Assembly (NCBI RefSeq): GCF_014268785.2
Contig: NZ_JABWRD020000001.1
Coordinates: 1,377,001 to 1,441,000, forward strand
Reading direction: 5' to 3'
DNA: 64,000 nucleotides
Source: Pseudomonas shirazensis
GTDB taxonomy: Bacteria; Pseudomonadota; Gammaproteobacteria; Pseudomonadales; Pseudomonadaceae
A program made the translations under genes and the position numbers. Within the stretch, counting starts at the first letter, position 1. The number at the start of each line of letters is the position of its first letter. The notes under the pieces were generated by a model that had not been told where the DNA came from, did no database searches, and saw only the letters and a list, made by a program, of their open reading frames with translations. Shown here one piece after another: positions 1 to 8,822 of the stretch.

Positions 1-633
1 TTTACCGGGGTGAAAATGGCTCTGTCCAAGGAGGATAGCCAACCGGACCTGGCCAACAACCCGGTGTTGAGGTTTGTACGCCGGCATATGCGCGTCACTG
101 ACGACGTGCACGGAGCAAAATTCTTTGTCCGGCTGACGCCGCCCGGTGAAAGCAAAGCGCTGCGTTACGCCACACCGCTGTTTCTGGCGCTGGTGTTGAT
201 CGAACTGGCCGACCTGGTGTTTGCCGTCGACAGCGTGCCGGCGATCTTTGCCATTACTCAAGACCCGTTCATTGTCTACACCTCGAACATCTTCGCCATC
301 CTTGGCTTGCGCTCGCTGTACTTCGCGCTGTCCGCCCTGATGCATCGGTTCGTATATCTGAAGTACGCGCTGGCCCTGGTGTTGATCTTCATCGGCTGCA
401 AGATTTTCTATCACGGCCTCATCGGCAAGGTGCCGGCGCTGCTCTCGCTGGGGGTGACTTTTGCACTGTTGCTGGGCGGGGTCGTGCTGTCGTTGCTCAA
501 GACCCGCAATGATGCGACAGCGGGTGGCCAGCCTGGTCATGGACCAGACCCCGTGGCTCATCACCGGCCAACACCACGCTCAATTCAGGAGGGAGCGATC
601 ACTGAAAATCCTGACTCGCTGAGGAACCGCTAG
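1..633 (+). CDS. TerC/Alx-family integral membrane protein, 3' part only
   Basis: The open frame runs into the left edge of the window without a stop, so the 5' part lies outside; about 210 C-terminal residues are visible. Hydrophobic segments with the acidic, family-typical signature LIELADLVFAVDSVPAI (around residue 65 of the visible part) identify the TerC/Alx family, which has been linked to tellurite resistance and metal (manganese) export at the inner membrane. The last 35 residues are hydrophilic and rich in Pro, Gly and His, likely a cytoplasmic tail. A short GC-rich hairpin follows. Family call is firm; substrate unknown. Confidence 0.88.
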   Translation, partial: FTGVKMALSKEDSQPDLANNPVLRFVRRHMRVTDDVHGAKFFVRLTPPGESKALRYATPLFLALVLIELADLVFAVDSVPAIFAITQDPFIVYTSNIFAILGLRSLYFALSALMHRFVYLKYALALVLIFIGCKIFYHGLIGKVPALLSLGVTFALLLGGVVLSLLKTRNDATAGGQPGHGPDPVAHHRPTPRSIQEGAITENPDSLRNR

Positions 634-647
634 CCAAGTGCAAGTTC

Positions 648-668
648 GGCGCGCTGCCCAGGCGCGCC
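648..668. terminator. Hairpin between convergent genes
   Basis: Perfect 7-bp inverted repeat GGCGCGC / GCGCGCC with a 7-base loop, placed between the convergent ends of the TerC-family gene and the acyl-CoA dehydrogenase. It could stop transcription from both sides; there is no clear T tract. Confidence 0.55.
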
Positions 669-672
669 ACCC

Positions 673-1917
673 TCAGCGGCCCATGCGCAGTAACTCCGCC
701 GGTACATACTTGCCGATTTCATACTTGCCGATGGCGGCCCGATGCACCTCGTCCGGCCCGTCCGCCAGGCGCAGGGTGCGCTGCATGGCGTACATATAGG
801 CCAGCGGGAAATCAGCGCTGACCCCTGCCCCGCCATGGATCTGGATGGCCCGGTCGATCACTTTCAACGCGACATTGGGCGCGACCACCTTGATCTGCGC
901 GATCTCGCTGCGGGCGACCTTGTTGCCAACGGTGTCCATCATGTAGGCCGCCTTCAGCGTCAGCAGGCGGGCCATGTCGATTTCCATACGCGAGTCGGCG
1001 ATCTTGTCGATGTTGCCGCCAAGCCGCGCCAATGGCCGGCCAAAAGCCGTGCGTTCAACCGAGCGCCGGCACATCAATTCCAGCGCACGCTCGGCCATGC
1101 CCACCGAACGCATGCAGTGGTGAATCCGCCCCGGCCCCAGCCGCCCCTGGGCAATCTCGAAGCCACGGCCTTCGCCCAGCAGGACGTTTTCATAGGGCAC
1201 GCGCACATTGTCGAAGAGCACTTCGGCGTGGCCATGGGGGGCGTCGTCGTAGCCGAACACCGGCAATGGCCGGACGATCTTCAGCCCGGGCGTGTCGGTG
1301 GGTACCAGAATCATCGAGTGCTGTTCATGGCGCTGGCCATCCGGGTTGGACAGGCCCATGAAGATCATCACCTTGCAGCGCGGATCGCAGGCGCCGGAGG
1401 TCCACCACTTGCGCCCGTTTATCAGCCACTGATCACCATCGCGCACGGCCGTGGCCGCCATGTTGGTGGCATCGGACGAAGCCACGTCCGGTTCGGTCAT
1501 GGCGAACGCCGAGCGGATCTCGCCGCGCAGCAGCGGTTCCAGCCACTGGCGCTTCTGCGCCTCGCTGGCGTAGCGCACCAGCACCTCCATGTTGCCGGTA
1601 TCGGGCGCCGAGCAGTTGAACGGCTCCGGCCCCAGCAGGGAGCGGCCCATGATTTCCGCCAAAGGCGCGTATTCAAGGTTGCTCAGGCCCGCGCCGTATT
1701 CCGAGTCGGGCAGAAACAAGTTCCACAGGCCTTCAGCGCGAGCCTTGGTTTTGAGCTCCTCCATTACCGCCGTCGGCTGCCAGCGGTCGCCCGCGGCAAC
1801 TTGGCGGTCGAACACTGCTTCGGCAGGATACACATGCTGGTCCATGAACGCAGTGACGCGCTCTCGCAGGGCCTGCACCTTGGGCGAATAGGCGAAATCC
1901 ATCGGGCTTACCTTCAC
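673..1917 (-). CDS. Acyl-CoA dehydrogenase family protein
   Basis: A 414-residue FAD flavoprotein predicted to oxidise an acyl-CoA at the alpha-beta bond and pass electrons to ETF. It has the N-terminal helical, middle beta ([15 protein letters not shown] near 140) and C-terminal helical domains of the family, and near the C-terminus [15 protein letters not shown] followed by ADGPDEVH. The layout resembles the ACAD10/11-like and long-chain subgroup rather than short-chain enzymes. No ETF or thiolase gene is adjacent, so the substrate is unknown. It is divergent from a LysR regulator at 2042 that probably controls it. Confidence 0.9.
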   Translation of the reverse strand: MKVSPMDFAYSPKVQALRERVTAFMDQHVYPAEAVFDRQVAAGDRWQPTAVMEELKTKARAEGLWNLFLPDSEYGAGLSNLEYAPLAEIMGRSLLGPEPFNCSAPDTGNMEVLVRYASEAQKRQWLEPLLRGEIRSAFAMTEPDVASSDATNMAATAVRDGDQWLINGRKWWTSGACDPRCKVMIFMGLSNPDGQRHEQHSMILVPTDTPGLKIVRPLPVFGYDDAPHGHAEVLFDNVRVPYENVLLGEGRGFEIAQGRLGPGRIHHCMRSVGMAERALELMCRRSVERTAFGRPLARLGGNIDKIADSRMEIDMARLLTLKAAYMMDTVGNKVARSEIAQIKVVAPNVALKVIDRAIQIHGGAGVSADFPLAYMYAMQRTLRLADGPDEVHRAAIGKYEIGKYVPAELLRMGR

Positions 1918-1992
1918 AGGATGAAGAACATGGGCCTGAGCCTAGAACAAGCGCGCCAATCCACCTAGCCTATTTTCAGCGTGTATAAACAT

Positions 1993-2009
1993 TCATAACC
2001 GATATATGA
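1993..2009. promoter_or_regulatory. Candidate LysR operator
   Basis: Inverted repeat TCATA-N7-TATGA in the 124-base gap between the divergent acyl-CoA dehydrogenase and LysR genes, in a locally AT-rich stretch. Dyads of this kind in divergent LysR promoters are typical binding sites. Assignment to this regulator is inference from position. Confidence 0.45.
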
Positions 2010-2041
2010 TCCAGCGATAACATCACGTCGAGCGGCGCCCA

Positions 2042-2968
2042 ATGAATCTCAGCAAGGTTGACCTCAATCTGTTCATCGTCTTCGATGCGATCTACACCGA
2101 AGCCAACCTAACCCGCGCCGGGCAGATCGTCGGCATTACCCAGCCGGCGGTGTCCAACGCATTGTCGCGGCTGCGCGAGACCTTCAACGATCCGCTGTTC
2201 GTGCGCACCGCCCAAGGCATGGTGCCGACGCCGATGGCGCAAAACATCATCGGCCCGGTACGCAACGCGCTGGCGCTGCTGCGGGTTTCGGTGCAGGAAA
2301 GCCGCATCTTCAATCCGCAACAGGCGAATAAAACCTTCCGCATCAGCATGACCGACCTGACCGAAGCGGTAGTGCTGCCGCCGCTGTTCCAGCGTCTGCG
2401 CCGGCTGGCACCAGCGGTGATGATCGAAAGCTTCCTGTGCAAACGGCGCGAAACCACCAAGGAACTGGCCGCTGGCCGCCTCGATTTCGCCGTCGATGCG
2501 CCGCTCAACACCGACCCGCAGGTGCGCCATGTCAAACTGATGCAGGACCGCTTCGTCTGCGCAATGCGTCAGGGCCACCCACTGGCCGAGACCAAGCTGA
2601 CGCTGGAGCAGTACCTGGGCATGAGCCACATCCATATCTCCAGCCGGCGTAACGGCCTGGGATATGTCGACCTGGCGCTGGGCAAGATGGGCCTGCAACG
2701 CAAGGTTGCGCTGCGCTCACAACACTACCTGATGGCCTCGCAAGTGTTGCAGCAGACTGACATGGTAATGACTGTGCCAGAGCGTTTCGCCCGCCGCCAT
2801 CAACTGCGCCACTTGCCACTGCCGGTTGACGTACCGCCGCTGGAAACTCACCTGTACTGGCATGAAAGCACCGACCAGGACCCAGCCAACCGCTGGATGC
2901 GCGAACAGATCATCGAGCTATGTGAGCGGGTTGTGGTGGAAGAGGAAAAAATGTTTGATCCTGTTTGA
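2042..2968 (+). CDS. LysR-family transcriptional regulator
   Basis: A 308-residue regulator. Residues 1-65 form the winged HTH (FDAIYTEANLTRAGQIVG then QPAVSNALSRLRETF), the remainder a type 2 periplasmic-binding-fold effector domain. The DPLFVRTAQGMVPTPMA segment after the HTH is typical of the NodD/LeuO-like branch. It is divergent from the acyl-CoA dehydrogenase, and the intervening gap carries a dyad, so it probably regulates that gene and itself. The effector is unknown. Confidence 0.93.
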   Translation: MNLSKVDLNLFIVFDAIYTEANLTRAGQIVGITQPAVSNALSRLRETFNDPLFVRTAQGMVPTPMAQNIIGPVRNALALLRVSVQESRIFNPQQANKTFRISMTDLTEAVVLPPLFQRLRRLAPAVMIESFLCKRRETTKELAAGRLDFAVDAPLNTDPQVRHVKLMQDRFVCAMRQGHPLAETKLTLEQYLGMSHIHISSRRNGLGYVDLALGKMGLQRKVALRSQHYLMASQVLQQTDMVMTVPERFARRHQLRHLPLPVDVPPLETHLYWHESTDQDPANRWMREQIIELCERVVVEEEKMFDPV

Positions 2969-3100
2969 CAGGTTTTAGGAGAATTTTCTTCTACCCGATC
3001 GGGATTAGCGGGAAAACAAGGGAAAAAATTTTTGGCTGCAGACCGATAGCATGTCGCTAACGTTCGCCACCATCAGGCGACATGCCCGGATCAGTCCATC

Positions 3101-4255
3101 ATGCCCAGCGCCCCACTGTACTTTGACTACGCCGCCACAACCCCCGTCGATGAGCGGGTTATCGAAACCATGCTCGCCTGCCTCGGCCACCACGCCAACT
3201 TCGGCAACCCTGCCTCCAGCGGTCACGCCTATGGCCAAGCGGCACGTGCCGTGGTCGAGCAGGCCCGCCAGCAGGTCGCCGAGCGGGTTGGCGCGCAGCC
3301 AGAGGAGTTGGTCTGGACCTCAGGCGCCACCGAGTCCAACAACCTCGCCCTGAAAGGCATCGCCGATGGCGCCGACAAGCCTGGGCACCTGCTTACCAGC
3401 GCGCTGGAACACAAGGCAGTGCTCGACACGGTGGCCGAGCTTGAGCGTCAAGGCTGGGCAGTGACCCGCCTGATGCCCGATCAGGCCGGGTTGATTCAGC
3501 CCGATGCGGTTCGCCAGGCGCTGCGCGACGACACGCGGCTGGTGTCGCTGATGGCGGTCAACAACGAACTGGGCACCGTCACCGACTATGCCGCGATTGG
3601 CGAGATCGTTCGTGCCCATGGCGCAATACTGCACGTAGACGCTGCCCAGGCAGTCGGCAAGATCGCGCTCGACCTGCGCGAGCAGGCCGTCGATCTGATG
3701 TCCTTCTCAGCGCACAAGGTCTACGGCCCCAAGGGCATCGGTGCGCTGTATGTCGGTCCGCGAGCGCGGCCACTGATGCGTGCCCAGATGCATGGTGGCG
3801 GCCATGAAGGCGGCCTACGCTCGGGCACCCTCGCGACCCACCAGATCGCGGGCATGGGCAGCGCCTTCGCCTTGGCAGGCGAATCTGCCGAGGCCGAGCA
3901 GCAGCGCATCCATCAACTCAGCGAACGCCTGCTAAACGGCCTGCTGGCGCTGCCGGGTGTCGCACTTAATGGCTGCCCGCAGCAACGCATCGCCAACACC
4001 CTGAACCTGCGCATCGCCACCCCAGGCTTCAACAGCGCAGCGCTGGCCAGCGAGTTGGCGTTGTCGACGACTTCGGCCTGTAACTCCGCCAGCAATGCTG
4101 CGTCACATGTGCTGCTAGCGCTGGGCCTTACCGATCAACAAGCTCGCAGCAGTGTGCGCATCAGCCTAGGCCGTTACACCACAGAGACTGATGTGGATGC
4201 TGCAATCAAGGTGTTTACCCGCGTGCTGGCGACTGCTGCGCCGACCTTCTGGTAA
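3101..4255 (+). CDS. Cysteine desulfurase-like aminotransferase class V protein
   Basis: A 384-residue PLP enzyme of the NifS/IscS group, which removes sulfur from cysteine as a protein persulfide. Visible landmarks are DYAATTPVDERV at the N-terminus, TSGATESNN (near 75), HVDAAQAVGK (near 180), the PLP-lysine motif SFSAHKVYGPKG (near 205) and the loop with the putative catalytic Cys, SACNSASNAASHVL (near 325). No IscU, IscR, SufE or tRNA-thiolation gene lies next to it, so it is a stand-alone copy beside the housekeeping isc operon expected elsewhere. The sulfur acceptor is unknown. Confidence 0.88.
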   Translation: MPSAPLYFDYAATTPVDERVIETMLACLGHHANFGNPASSGHAYGQAARAVVEQARQQVAERVGAQPEELVWTSGATESNNLALKGIADGADKPGHLLTSALEHKAVLDTVAELERQGWAVTRLMPDQAGLIQPDAVRQALRDDTRLVSLMAVNNELGTVTDYAAIGEIVRAHGAILHVDAAQAVGKIALDLREQAVDLMSFSAHKVYGPKGIGALYVGPRARPLMRAQMHGGGHEGGLRSGTLATHQIAGMGSAFALAGESAEAEQQRIHQLSERLLNGLLALPGVALNGCPQQRIANTLNLRIATPGFNSAALASELALSTTSACNSASNAASHVLLALGLTDQQARSSVRISLGRYTTETDVDAAIKVFTRVLATAAPTFW

Positions 4256-4270
4256 CCACACGCGACATGT

Positions 4271-5470
4271 TCAGGCGCGCGGCCTCGCGCCTGCCATTAG
4301 CAGCAGCGTGGCCAATACGGCCAAGCCAGCCACCGCGCTGGCTACGTAGCCCAGCGCTGCAGTGCCGTACCATTGAATCACCAGCCCGCCCAGCGCAGCG
4401 CCAACCGCGATGCCACCGTTTGCAGCAGATACGTTCAATGTCCCGGCCAGGGCCTGAGCCTTGGCGCCGGCCTGCATGACGCGCACCTGACACACCGGGA
4501 ACAACGCCGTGTAGGCAACGCCCCACAGCGCCAGGGCAATCAGCAGCAGCGCTGGATTGCCGACCACGGGAGCAACCGCGCCCATGCCAATCGCGAGAAT
4601 GAAAAGCAACAGTACCGTCGCTCCGAGCGGGCTACGGTCAACGATGCGCCCGGCCAGGCTGTTGCCAAGCATGCCGACCACACCAAAGCCCATCAGCCAC
4701 CAACCGACCTGAGCCGCAGGCACGCCCGCCACCTGTTCGAGGATTTCTGCCAGGTAGGTGTAGGCGCTGAACATCGCGGTAAACACCAGCACCGACAACA
4801 GCACATGGGCAATAAAGCGCCGGTCACGCAAGATCACTGTCTGCCGTTCGCCTTGCGCCCGCTGCGGCGCGGGCGGCAACTTCGGCAACCAGGCCCACAT
4901 CAGCAGCGCGACCAGCAGGCACAACCCGGCCAGCAGCCAGAAGCTGCCACGCCAGCCGACCAGCCCGGCGGCGACAGTGCCCAGCGGAATGCCGAAGACA
5001 AACGCCGCCGTGATGCCCAGATAGACCTTGGCCACCGCCCAACCCTCACGGCCGGGCCCTGCCAACTGCCCTGCACTCTCGCTGGCGGTGCCCCAATACA
5101 CCGGCAACGCCAGTGCGCCGAGTACACGCGCCAGCGCCAGCACCCAGACGTTTGGCGCCACTGCGGCAAGTGCGTTGGACGCGGCAAACACCAGCACGAT
5201 GGCAATGAACAGGGTCTTGCGCGGATAGGCTGACAACCAGGCGGTCAGAAACGGCCCGAACAGCATGACAGTCACCGCAAACAGGGTCACCAACTGGCCC
5301 GCTGCTGCAATCGACAGGCCTAGGTCGCGGGCCAGCCCCGGCAGCAAGCCAAGGATGATGAATTCAGTGGTCAGCAGGGCAAAGCCGCCGACCGCGAACA
5401 ACAGAATGGACAGCCCGGTGCGCTGCCCGGAGTCGGCGACTGCGGGAGCAGTCAGGGAAGAATTTTGCAT
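4271..5470 (-). CDS. MFS transporter, DHA1 drug/sugar efflux type
   Basis: A 399-residue, twelve-helix inner-membrane carrier of the AraJ/YdhP/PbuE-like DHA1 group. The first helix contains FALLTTEFIILGLLPGLARD, the TEF signature of this group, and the helix 2-3 loop has a shortened SAYPRKTLF version of motif A. It probably exports a small molecule by proton antiport. It is divergent from the LysR gene at 5584 with a strong inverted repeat between them, indicating local control. Substrate unknown. Confidence 0.88.
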   Translation of the reverse strand: MQNSSLTAPAVADSGQRTGLSILLFAVGGFALLTTEFIILGLLPGLARDLGLSIAAAGQLVTLFAVTVMLFGPFLTAWLSAYPRKTLFIAIVLVFAASNALAAVAPNVWVLALARVLGALALPVYWGTASESAGQLAGPGREGWAVAKVYLGITAAFVFGIPLGTVAAGLVGWRGSFWLLAGLCLLVALLMWAWLPKLPPAPQRAQGERQTVILRDRRFIAHVLLSVLVFTAMFSAYTYLAEILEQVAGVPAAQVGWWLMGFGVVGMLGNSLAGRIVDRSPLGATVLLLFILAIGMGAVAPVVGNPALLLIALALWGVAYTALFPVCQVRVMQAGAKAQALAGTLNVSAANGGIAVGAALGGLVIQWYGTAALGYVASAVAGLAVLATLLLMAGARPRA

Positions 5471-5524
5471 CGTCTATCGCTCGGAAACTTTCAGCCGCGA
5501 AGCTTAATATGGAATTACAGGCCT

Positions 5525-5547
5525 ATTACGGGTAGATTTTCCGTAAT
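5525..5547. promoter_or_regulatory. Candidate LysR operator (ATTACGG dyad)
   Basis: Perfect 7-bp inverted repeat ATTACGG-N9-CCGTAAT in the 113-base gap between the divergent MFS and LysR genes. Arm length, spacing and location fit a LysR-dimer site controlling both promoters. The identity of the bound protein is inferred. Confidence 0.6.
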
Positions 5548-5583
5548 TTGCTGAACCATTTTCACTAATCAAGGCCCGCCTCC

Positions 5584-6519
5584 ATGCCTGTCGCCGAGCA
5601 TCTCAAGGACATCGACTTCTTCGTCAATGTCGCCAACGCGGGTAGCTTCACCGCCGCTGCCGAGCGCATGAACCTGACCAGCTCAGCCGTCAGCAAGGGT
5701 GTGGCGCGCCTGGAGAAACGTTTGCAGGTCAGGCTGTTCGAACGCACCACTCGGCGCCTGCTGCTCAGCGACAGCGGGGCAGCCTATTACCGAACCTGCA
5801 GCCGAGTGCTGGCCGAGATCGCCGAAGCCGAGATGGCCCTGCATGATGAACTGAACGAGCCATGCGGGCCGCTGCGGGTCGATCTGCCCGCAAGCTTCGG
5901 CCGCCTGCATGCGCTGCCCGCCGTGCTCGACTTCGCCCGGCGCCATCCGCGCCTGCAACCGCACATCACTTTGTCCGATCGCTTTGTCGACATGCTCGAG
6001 GACGCCATCGACGTCATCGTTCGCATTGGCGGGCCGCAGGTGTGGCCGGCTGGTGTCGAGCATCGCTATCTGGGCAGTCAGCGCACGGTGTTTTGCGCCG
6101 CCCCCAGCTACCTCGCCGAGCACGGCACGCCGCGTGATGAGCGCGACTTGCAGGCACTTGGTTGCGTGTTGTACGCCTGCGCCGATGGCAGCACACCGCC
6201 CCTGCATTTCGCCAGTGGCCGGCAAGGCGCGACGCAACTGAAAAGCATCAGCGGCCGCCTGGCCATCGGTGACGCCGAAGGCCAGGCGATAGCGATCATG
6301 GCCGGCCACGGTATCGCCCAGTTACCGACCTGGCTGGTTCAGCGCCAATTGGATCAGGGCAGCCTGGTCGAAGTGCTGCCAGAGTTCGCCAGCGAGGGCC
6401 TTCCGATTCACCTGGCCTGGCGCCGCAATCGGCGCCATTTGCCCAAGGTCAGCGCACTGGTCGAAGCGCTCAGCGCACAGCTGATACCGGTGCTGGACCC
6501 GCAGGTCAAAGGAAGGTGA
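5584..6519 (+). CDS. LysR-family transcriptional regulator
   Basis: A 311-residue regulator of the AaeR/DmlR-like branch: HTH at residues 1-60 (FVNVANAGSFTAAAERMN, SSAVSKGVARLEKRL) followed by the FERTTRRLLLSDSG linker and an effector domain. It is divergent from the MFS exporter at 4271, with an ATTACGG dyad in between, and so is the probable regulator of that pump. Its 3' end overlaps the convergent nitroreductase gene by 14 bases. Confidence 0.93.
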   Translation: MPVAEHLKDIDFFVNVANAGSFTAAAERMNLTSSAVSKGVARLEKRLQVRLFERTTRRLLLSDSGAAYYRTCSRVLAEIAEAEMALHDELNEPCGPLRVDLPASFGRLHALPAVLDFARRHPRLQPHITLSDRFVDMLEDAIDVIVRIGGPQVWPAGVEHRYLGSQRTVFCAAPSYLAEHGTPRDERDLQALGCVLYACADGSTPPLHFASGRQGATQLKSISGRLAIGDAEGQAIAIMAGHGIAQLPTWLVQRQLDQGSLVEVLPEFASEGLPIHLAWRRNRRHLPKVSALVEALSAQLIPVLDPQVKGR

Positions 6520-7156
6520 ATACACTCGACGCCGGCAAGCGCGACTTGCCCAGCCCAGCGTTGAAGTCGTCGGCACTGCGGTAGCCCAGGCTGAGCAGCA
6601 CCACACTGGTGAAGCCGCGCTCGCGCAGGCCAAGCTCGGCGTCCAATAGTTTGCTGTCGAAACCTTCGATCGGCGTGGCATCCAGCTCCAGCGCGGCAGC
6701 GCCCAGCAGCGCAGTGCCAAGAGCAAGGTAGGTTTGTTTTTCCATCCAGTGCTGCAGGTCTTTCTGATCGAAGCGGTGCAGGTCGACATAGCTGCGCCGG
6801 GTCAGGTCCTGGCCGGCCTTGGCCTGCTCGGTATGGAAACGGCCGTCACGGGCTTCCTGCTCCAGCAGGGCCTGCAGATGCGCTTCAGGCATCTCGGTGC
6901 GCGCGGCAAATACCAGCACATGCGAGGCATCGCGAATCTTTGCGGTGTTGTAGGCAAACGCTTCGGTGCTCTTGGCTATCCGCGCCTTGCCTTCAGCGCT
7001 GTCGGCAACGATGAAGTGCCAAGGCTGGGTATTGACCGAAGACGGGCTGTGGCGCAGTTGCTCGAGCAAGGTATCGATGGTCGCTTGCGGGATTCTGCGG
7101 CTGGCGTCGTAGGCTTTGGTGGTGTAACGGCGCTTGGCCAGGGTAACGGTGTCCAT
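6506..7156 (-). CDS. nfsB: Oxygen-insensitive NAD(P)H nitroreductase
   Basis: A 216-residue FMN enzyme that reduces nitroaromatics and quinones with NAD(P)H. The N-terminus (RRYTTKAYD), SPSSVNTQPWHFIV near residue 40 and the C-terminal LGKSRLPASSVFTF follow the NfsB family, whose E. coli member is 217 residues. The start at 7156 is chosen because an AGGAG-type ribosome site precedes it; the longer frame to 7279 would add a 41-residue non-homologous extension. The gene end overlaps the convergent LysR gene at 5584. Confidence 0.9.
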   Translation of the reverse strand: MDTVTLAKRRYTTKAYDASRRIPQATIDTLLEQLRHSPSSVNTQPWHFIVADSAEGKARIAKSTEAFAYNTAKIRDASHVLVFAARTEMPEAHLQALLEQEARDGRFHTEQAKAGQDLTRRSYVDLHRFDQKDLQHWMEKQTYLALGTALLGAAALELDATPIEGFDSKLLDAELGLRERGFTSVVLLSLGYRSADDFNAGLGKSRLPASSVFTFL

Positions 7157-7347
7157 CGAAAAGCTCCTGAGGTGTGCAGATTCGACGCGCATCTTAGCGC
7201 TGTTGCAGCCAATAGAAACCGCTGAAAATACAGCAACACTTTCATGCCAATGACGAAAATGCTGCGCAACCTGCTGCACATCCGTTCTAAACCTGACCAG
7301 CCCTTGTGGGTTAAGGTAGTGGGCCCACTCACCAGCAGCTGCCGCCC

Positions 7348-8178
7348 ATGACCAACTGGATTGATCTGAGCCAGGACGCCGATACCGGCATCGAGTCGGT
7401 GCGCGCGCATTTCACCGGGCACGCCTACGACCCGCACTGGCATGACAGCTACCTGGTCGGCGCCACCGAGCAAGGCGTGCAGCAGTTCAACTGCCGCCGC
7501 GCCAGCCATGTGAGCACGCCCGGTCAGGTGTTTCTGCTCGAGCCCGGCGAGATCCACGATGGCCTGGCGCCGACTGCCGACGGCTTCACCTACTTCACCT
7601 TGTACCTGGAGCCAGACTGGCTGCAGGCCGAACTGCCGGGCTTGTTCGAACAAGCGCCGGCCAATAGCCTGCCCAGTTTTGCCGACACCCAGTGCAACGA
7701 TGTGCGCTTGAGCGGGGCGATCATGCGCGCCTTCGACGCCGTGCACAGTCAGGACCTGCGCATCGTGCGCCAGACGGCCATGGACGACATGCTCGCCTGC
7801 CTGACCCAGCACCTGCACTGGCGCAAGCGGCTCAATCCCGACCCACGCCTGCCGCTGACCGCGCAGCGTGCGCGGGACTACCTGCACGCGCATATCGATC
7901 AGGATATCGGCCTGGTCGAGCTGGCTCAGGCCTGCGGGGTCGATCGTTTTCGACTGAGTCGCGCGTTCAAGGCGGCCTTCGGCCTGGCCCCGCACGCCTA
8001 CCTGATTCAGCTGCGCCTGGCTCGAGCGCGGCGCCTGCTGGCCTTGGGCGAGAGCCCCGCTGCAGTGGCCACGGCGCTTGGCTTTGCCGATCAGAGCCAC
8101 CTCGGCCGCTGGTTCCGCCGGGCGTATCGCCTGACCCCAGCAGCCTACCAACGACGCTGCTCAAAGCTTCCAGACTGA
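7348..8178 (+). CDS. AraC-family transcriptional regulator
   Basis: A 276-residue protein with an N-terminal cupin-type sensor (HWHDSYLVGATEQGVQQF near 30, FLLEPGEIHDG near 65) and two C-terminal HTH motifs (VELAQACGVDRFRLSRAF near 195 and GFADQSHLGRWFRRAY near 245). It lies 50 bases upstream of, and co-directional with, a LysE-type exporter. This AraC-LysE order is common in pseudomonads, where the regulator is thought to control the exporter. Effector unknown. Confidence 0.92.
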   Translation: MTNWIDLSQDADTGIESVRAHFTGHAYDPHWHDSYLVGATEQGVQQFNCRRASHVSTPGQVFLLEPGEIHDGLAPTADGFTYFTLYLEPDWLQAELPGLFEQAPANSLPSFADTQCNDVRLSGAIMRAFDAVHSQDLRIVRQTAMDDMLACLTQHLHWRKRLNPDPRLPLTAQRARDYLHAHIDQDIGLVELAQACGVDRFRLSRAFKAAFGLAPHAYLIQLRLARARRLLALGESPAAVATALGFADQSHLGRWFRRAYRLTPAAYQRRCSKLPD

Positions 8179-8228
8179 ACCGGCGGCGGCAGCGACCATG
8201 GTGCTCCATCCCTCTGGAGTTACCGTTG

Positions 8229-8813
8229 ATGCTGCAGTCCCTGTTGCCCTTTACCTTGTTTGCGCTGGTCACCAGCATCAGCCCCGGGCCGACCAACGTG
8301 CTGATCCTCGCCCATAGCGCCCGCGCCGGGCTGCGTGCCAGCGTGGCGCCGATTGTGGCGGCCTCCACGGCTGCGGCGGTGATCGTCTGGGCGGTTGGCC
8401 TGGGCCTGGGCGAAGTGCTGCTGCGCTATCCGCTGGCGCAGCAAGTGATGAGCTGGCTCGGCGTGATCTGGCTGACGTGGCTGGGCTGGCAGTTGCTGCG
8501 CAGTGCCGGCGAGCCGATCCAGAGTGCCGAACAACAGCCCTTCGGCGCGATCAGTGCTGCGTCGCTGCAACTGATCAACCCCAAAGTCTGGTTGCTGGCC
8601 GTGGCGGTAATCGGCGTGTATGCAGCGCCGGGCCAGCCGGTCTGGCAGCTGGCGCTGGTGTTGCTGCTGGTGGCCCTGCCGAGCATGACCAGTTGGGCCC
8701 TGCTCGGTGCTGGTAGCGCCCGCTGGTTGCAGTCGCCGCAGCGCCTGCGCCGGTTCAATCAGCTGCTGGCGTGCTTGCTGATTGCCTCGGCGTGGTCGGC
8801 GCTGCTGCTGTAG
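8229..8813 (+). CDS. LysE-family amino acid/metabolite exporter
   Basis: A 194-residue, six-helix inner-membrane protein of the LysE/RhtB superfamily. The N-terminus has the family signature SISPGPTNVLILAHSARAG. A later helix has ASLQLINPKVWLLAVAVIG with the NPK motif. The ATG at 8229 is used because the hydrophobic first helix starts there and a GGAG lies about nine bases upstream; the frame is open for 537 bases further 5' but that part overlaps the AraC gene in another frame. Probably exports an amino acid; substrate unknown. Confidence 0.9.
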   Translation: MLQSLLPFTLFALVTSISPGPTNVLILAHSARAGLRASVAPIVAASTAAAVIVWAVGLGLGEVLLRYPLAQQVMSWLGVIWLTWLGWQLLRSAGEPIQSAEQQPFGAISAASLQLINPKVWLLAVAVIGVYAAPGQPVWQLALVLLLVALPSMTSWALLGAGSARWLQSPQRLRRFNQLLACLLIASAWSALLL

Positions 8814-8822
8814 CGGCCCGGC

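Noticed and set aside
742..1968. Long open frame (408 codons) opposite the acyl-CoA dehydrogenase
   Set aside because: It is the high-GC shadow of a conserved gene; its translation is His/Gln/Arg-rich with no recognisable domain.
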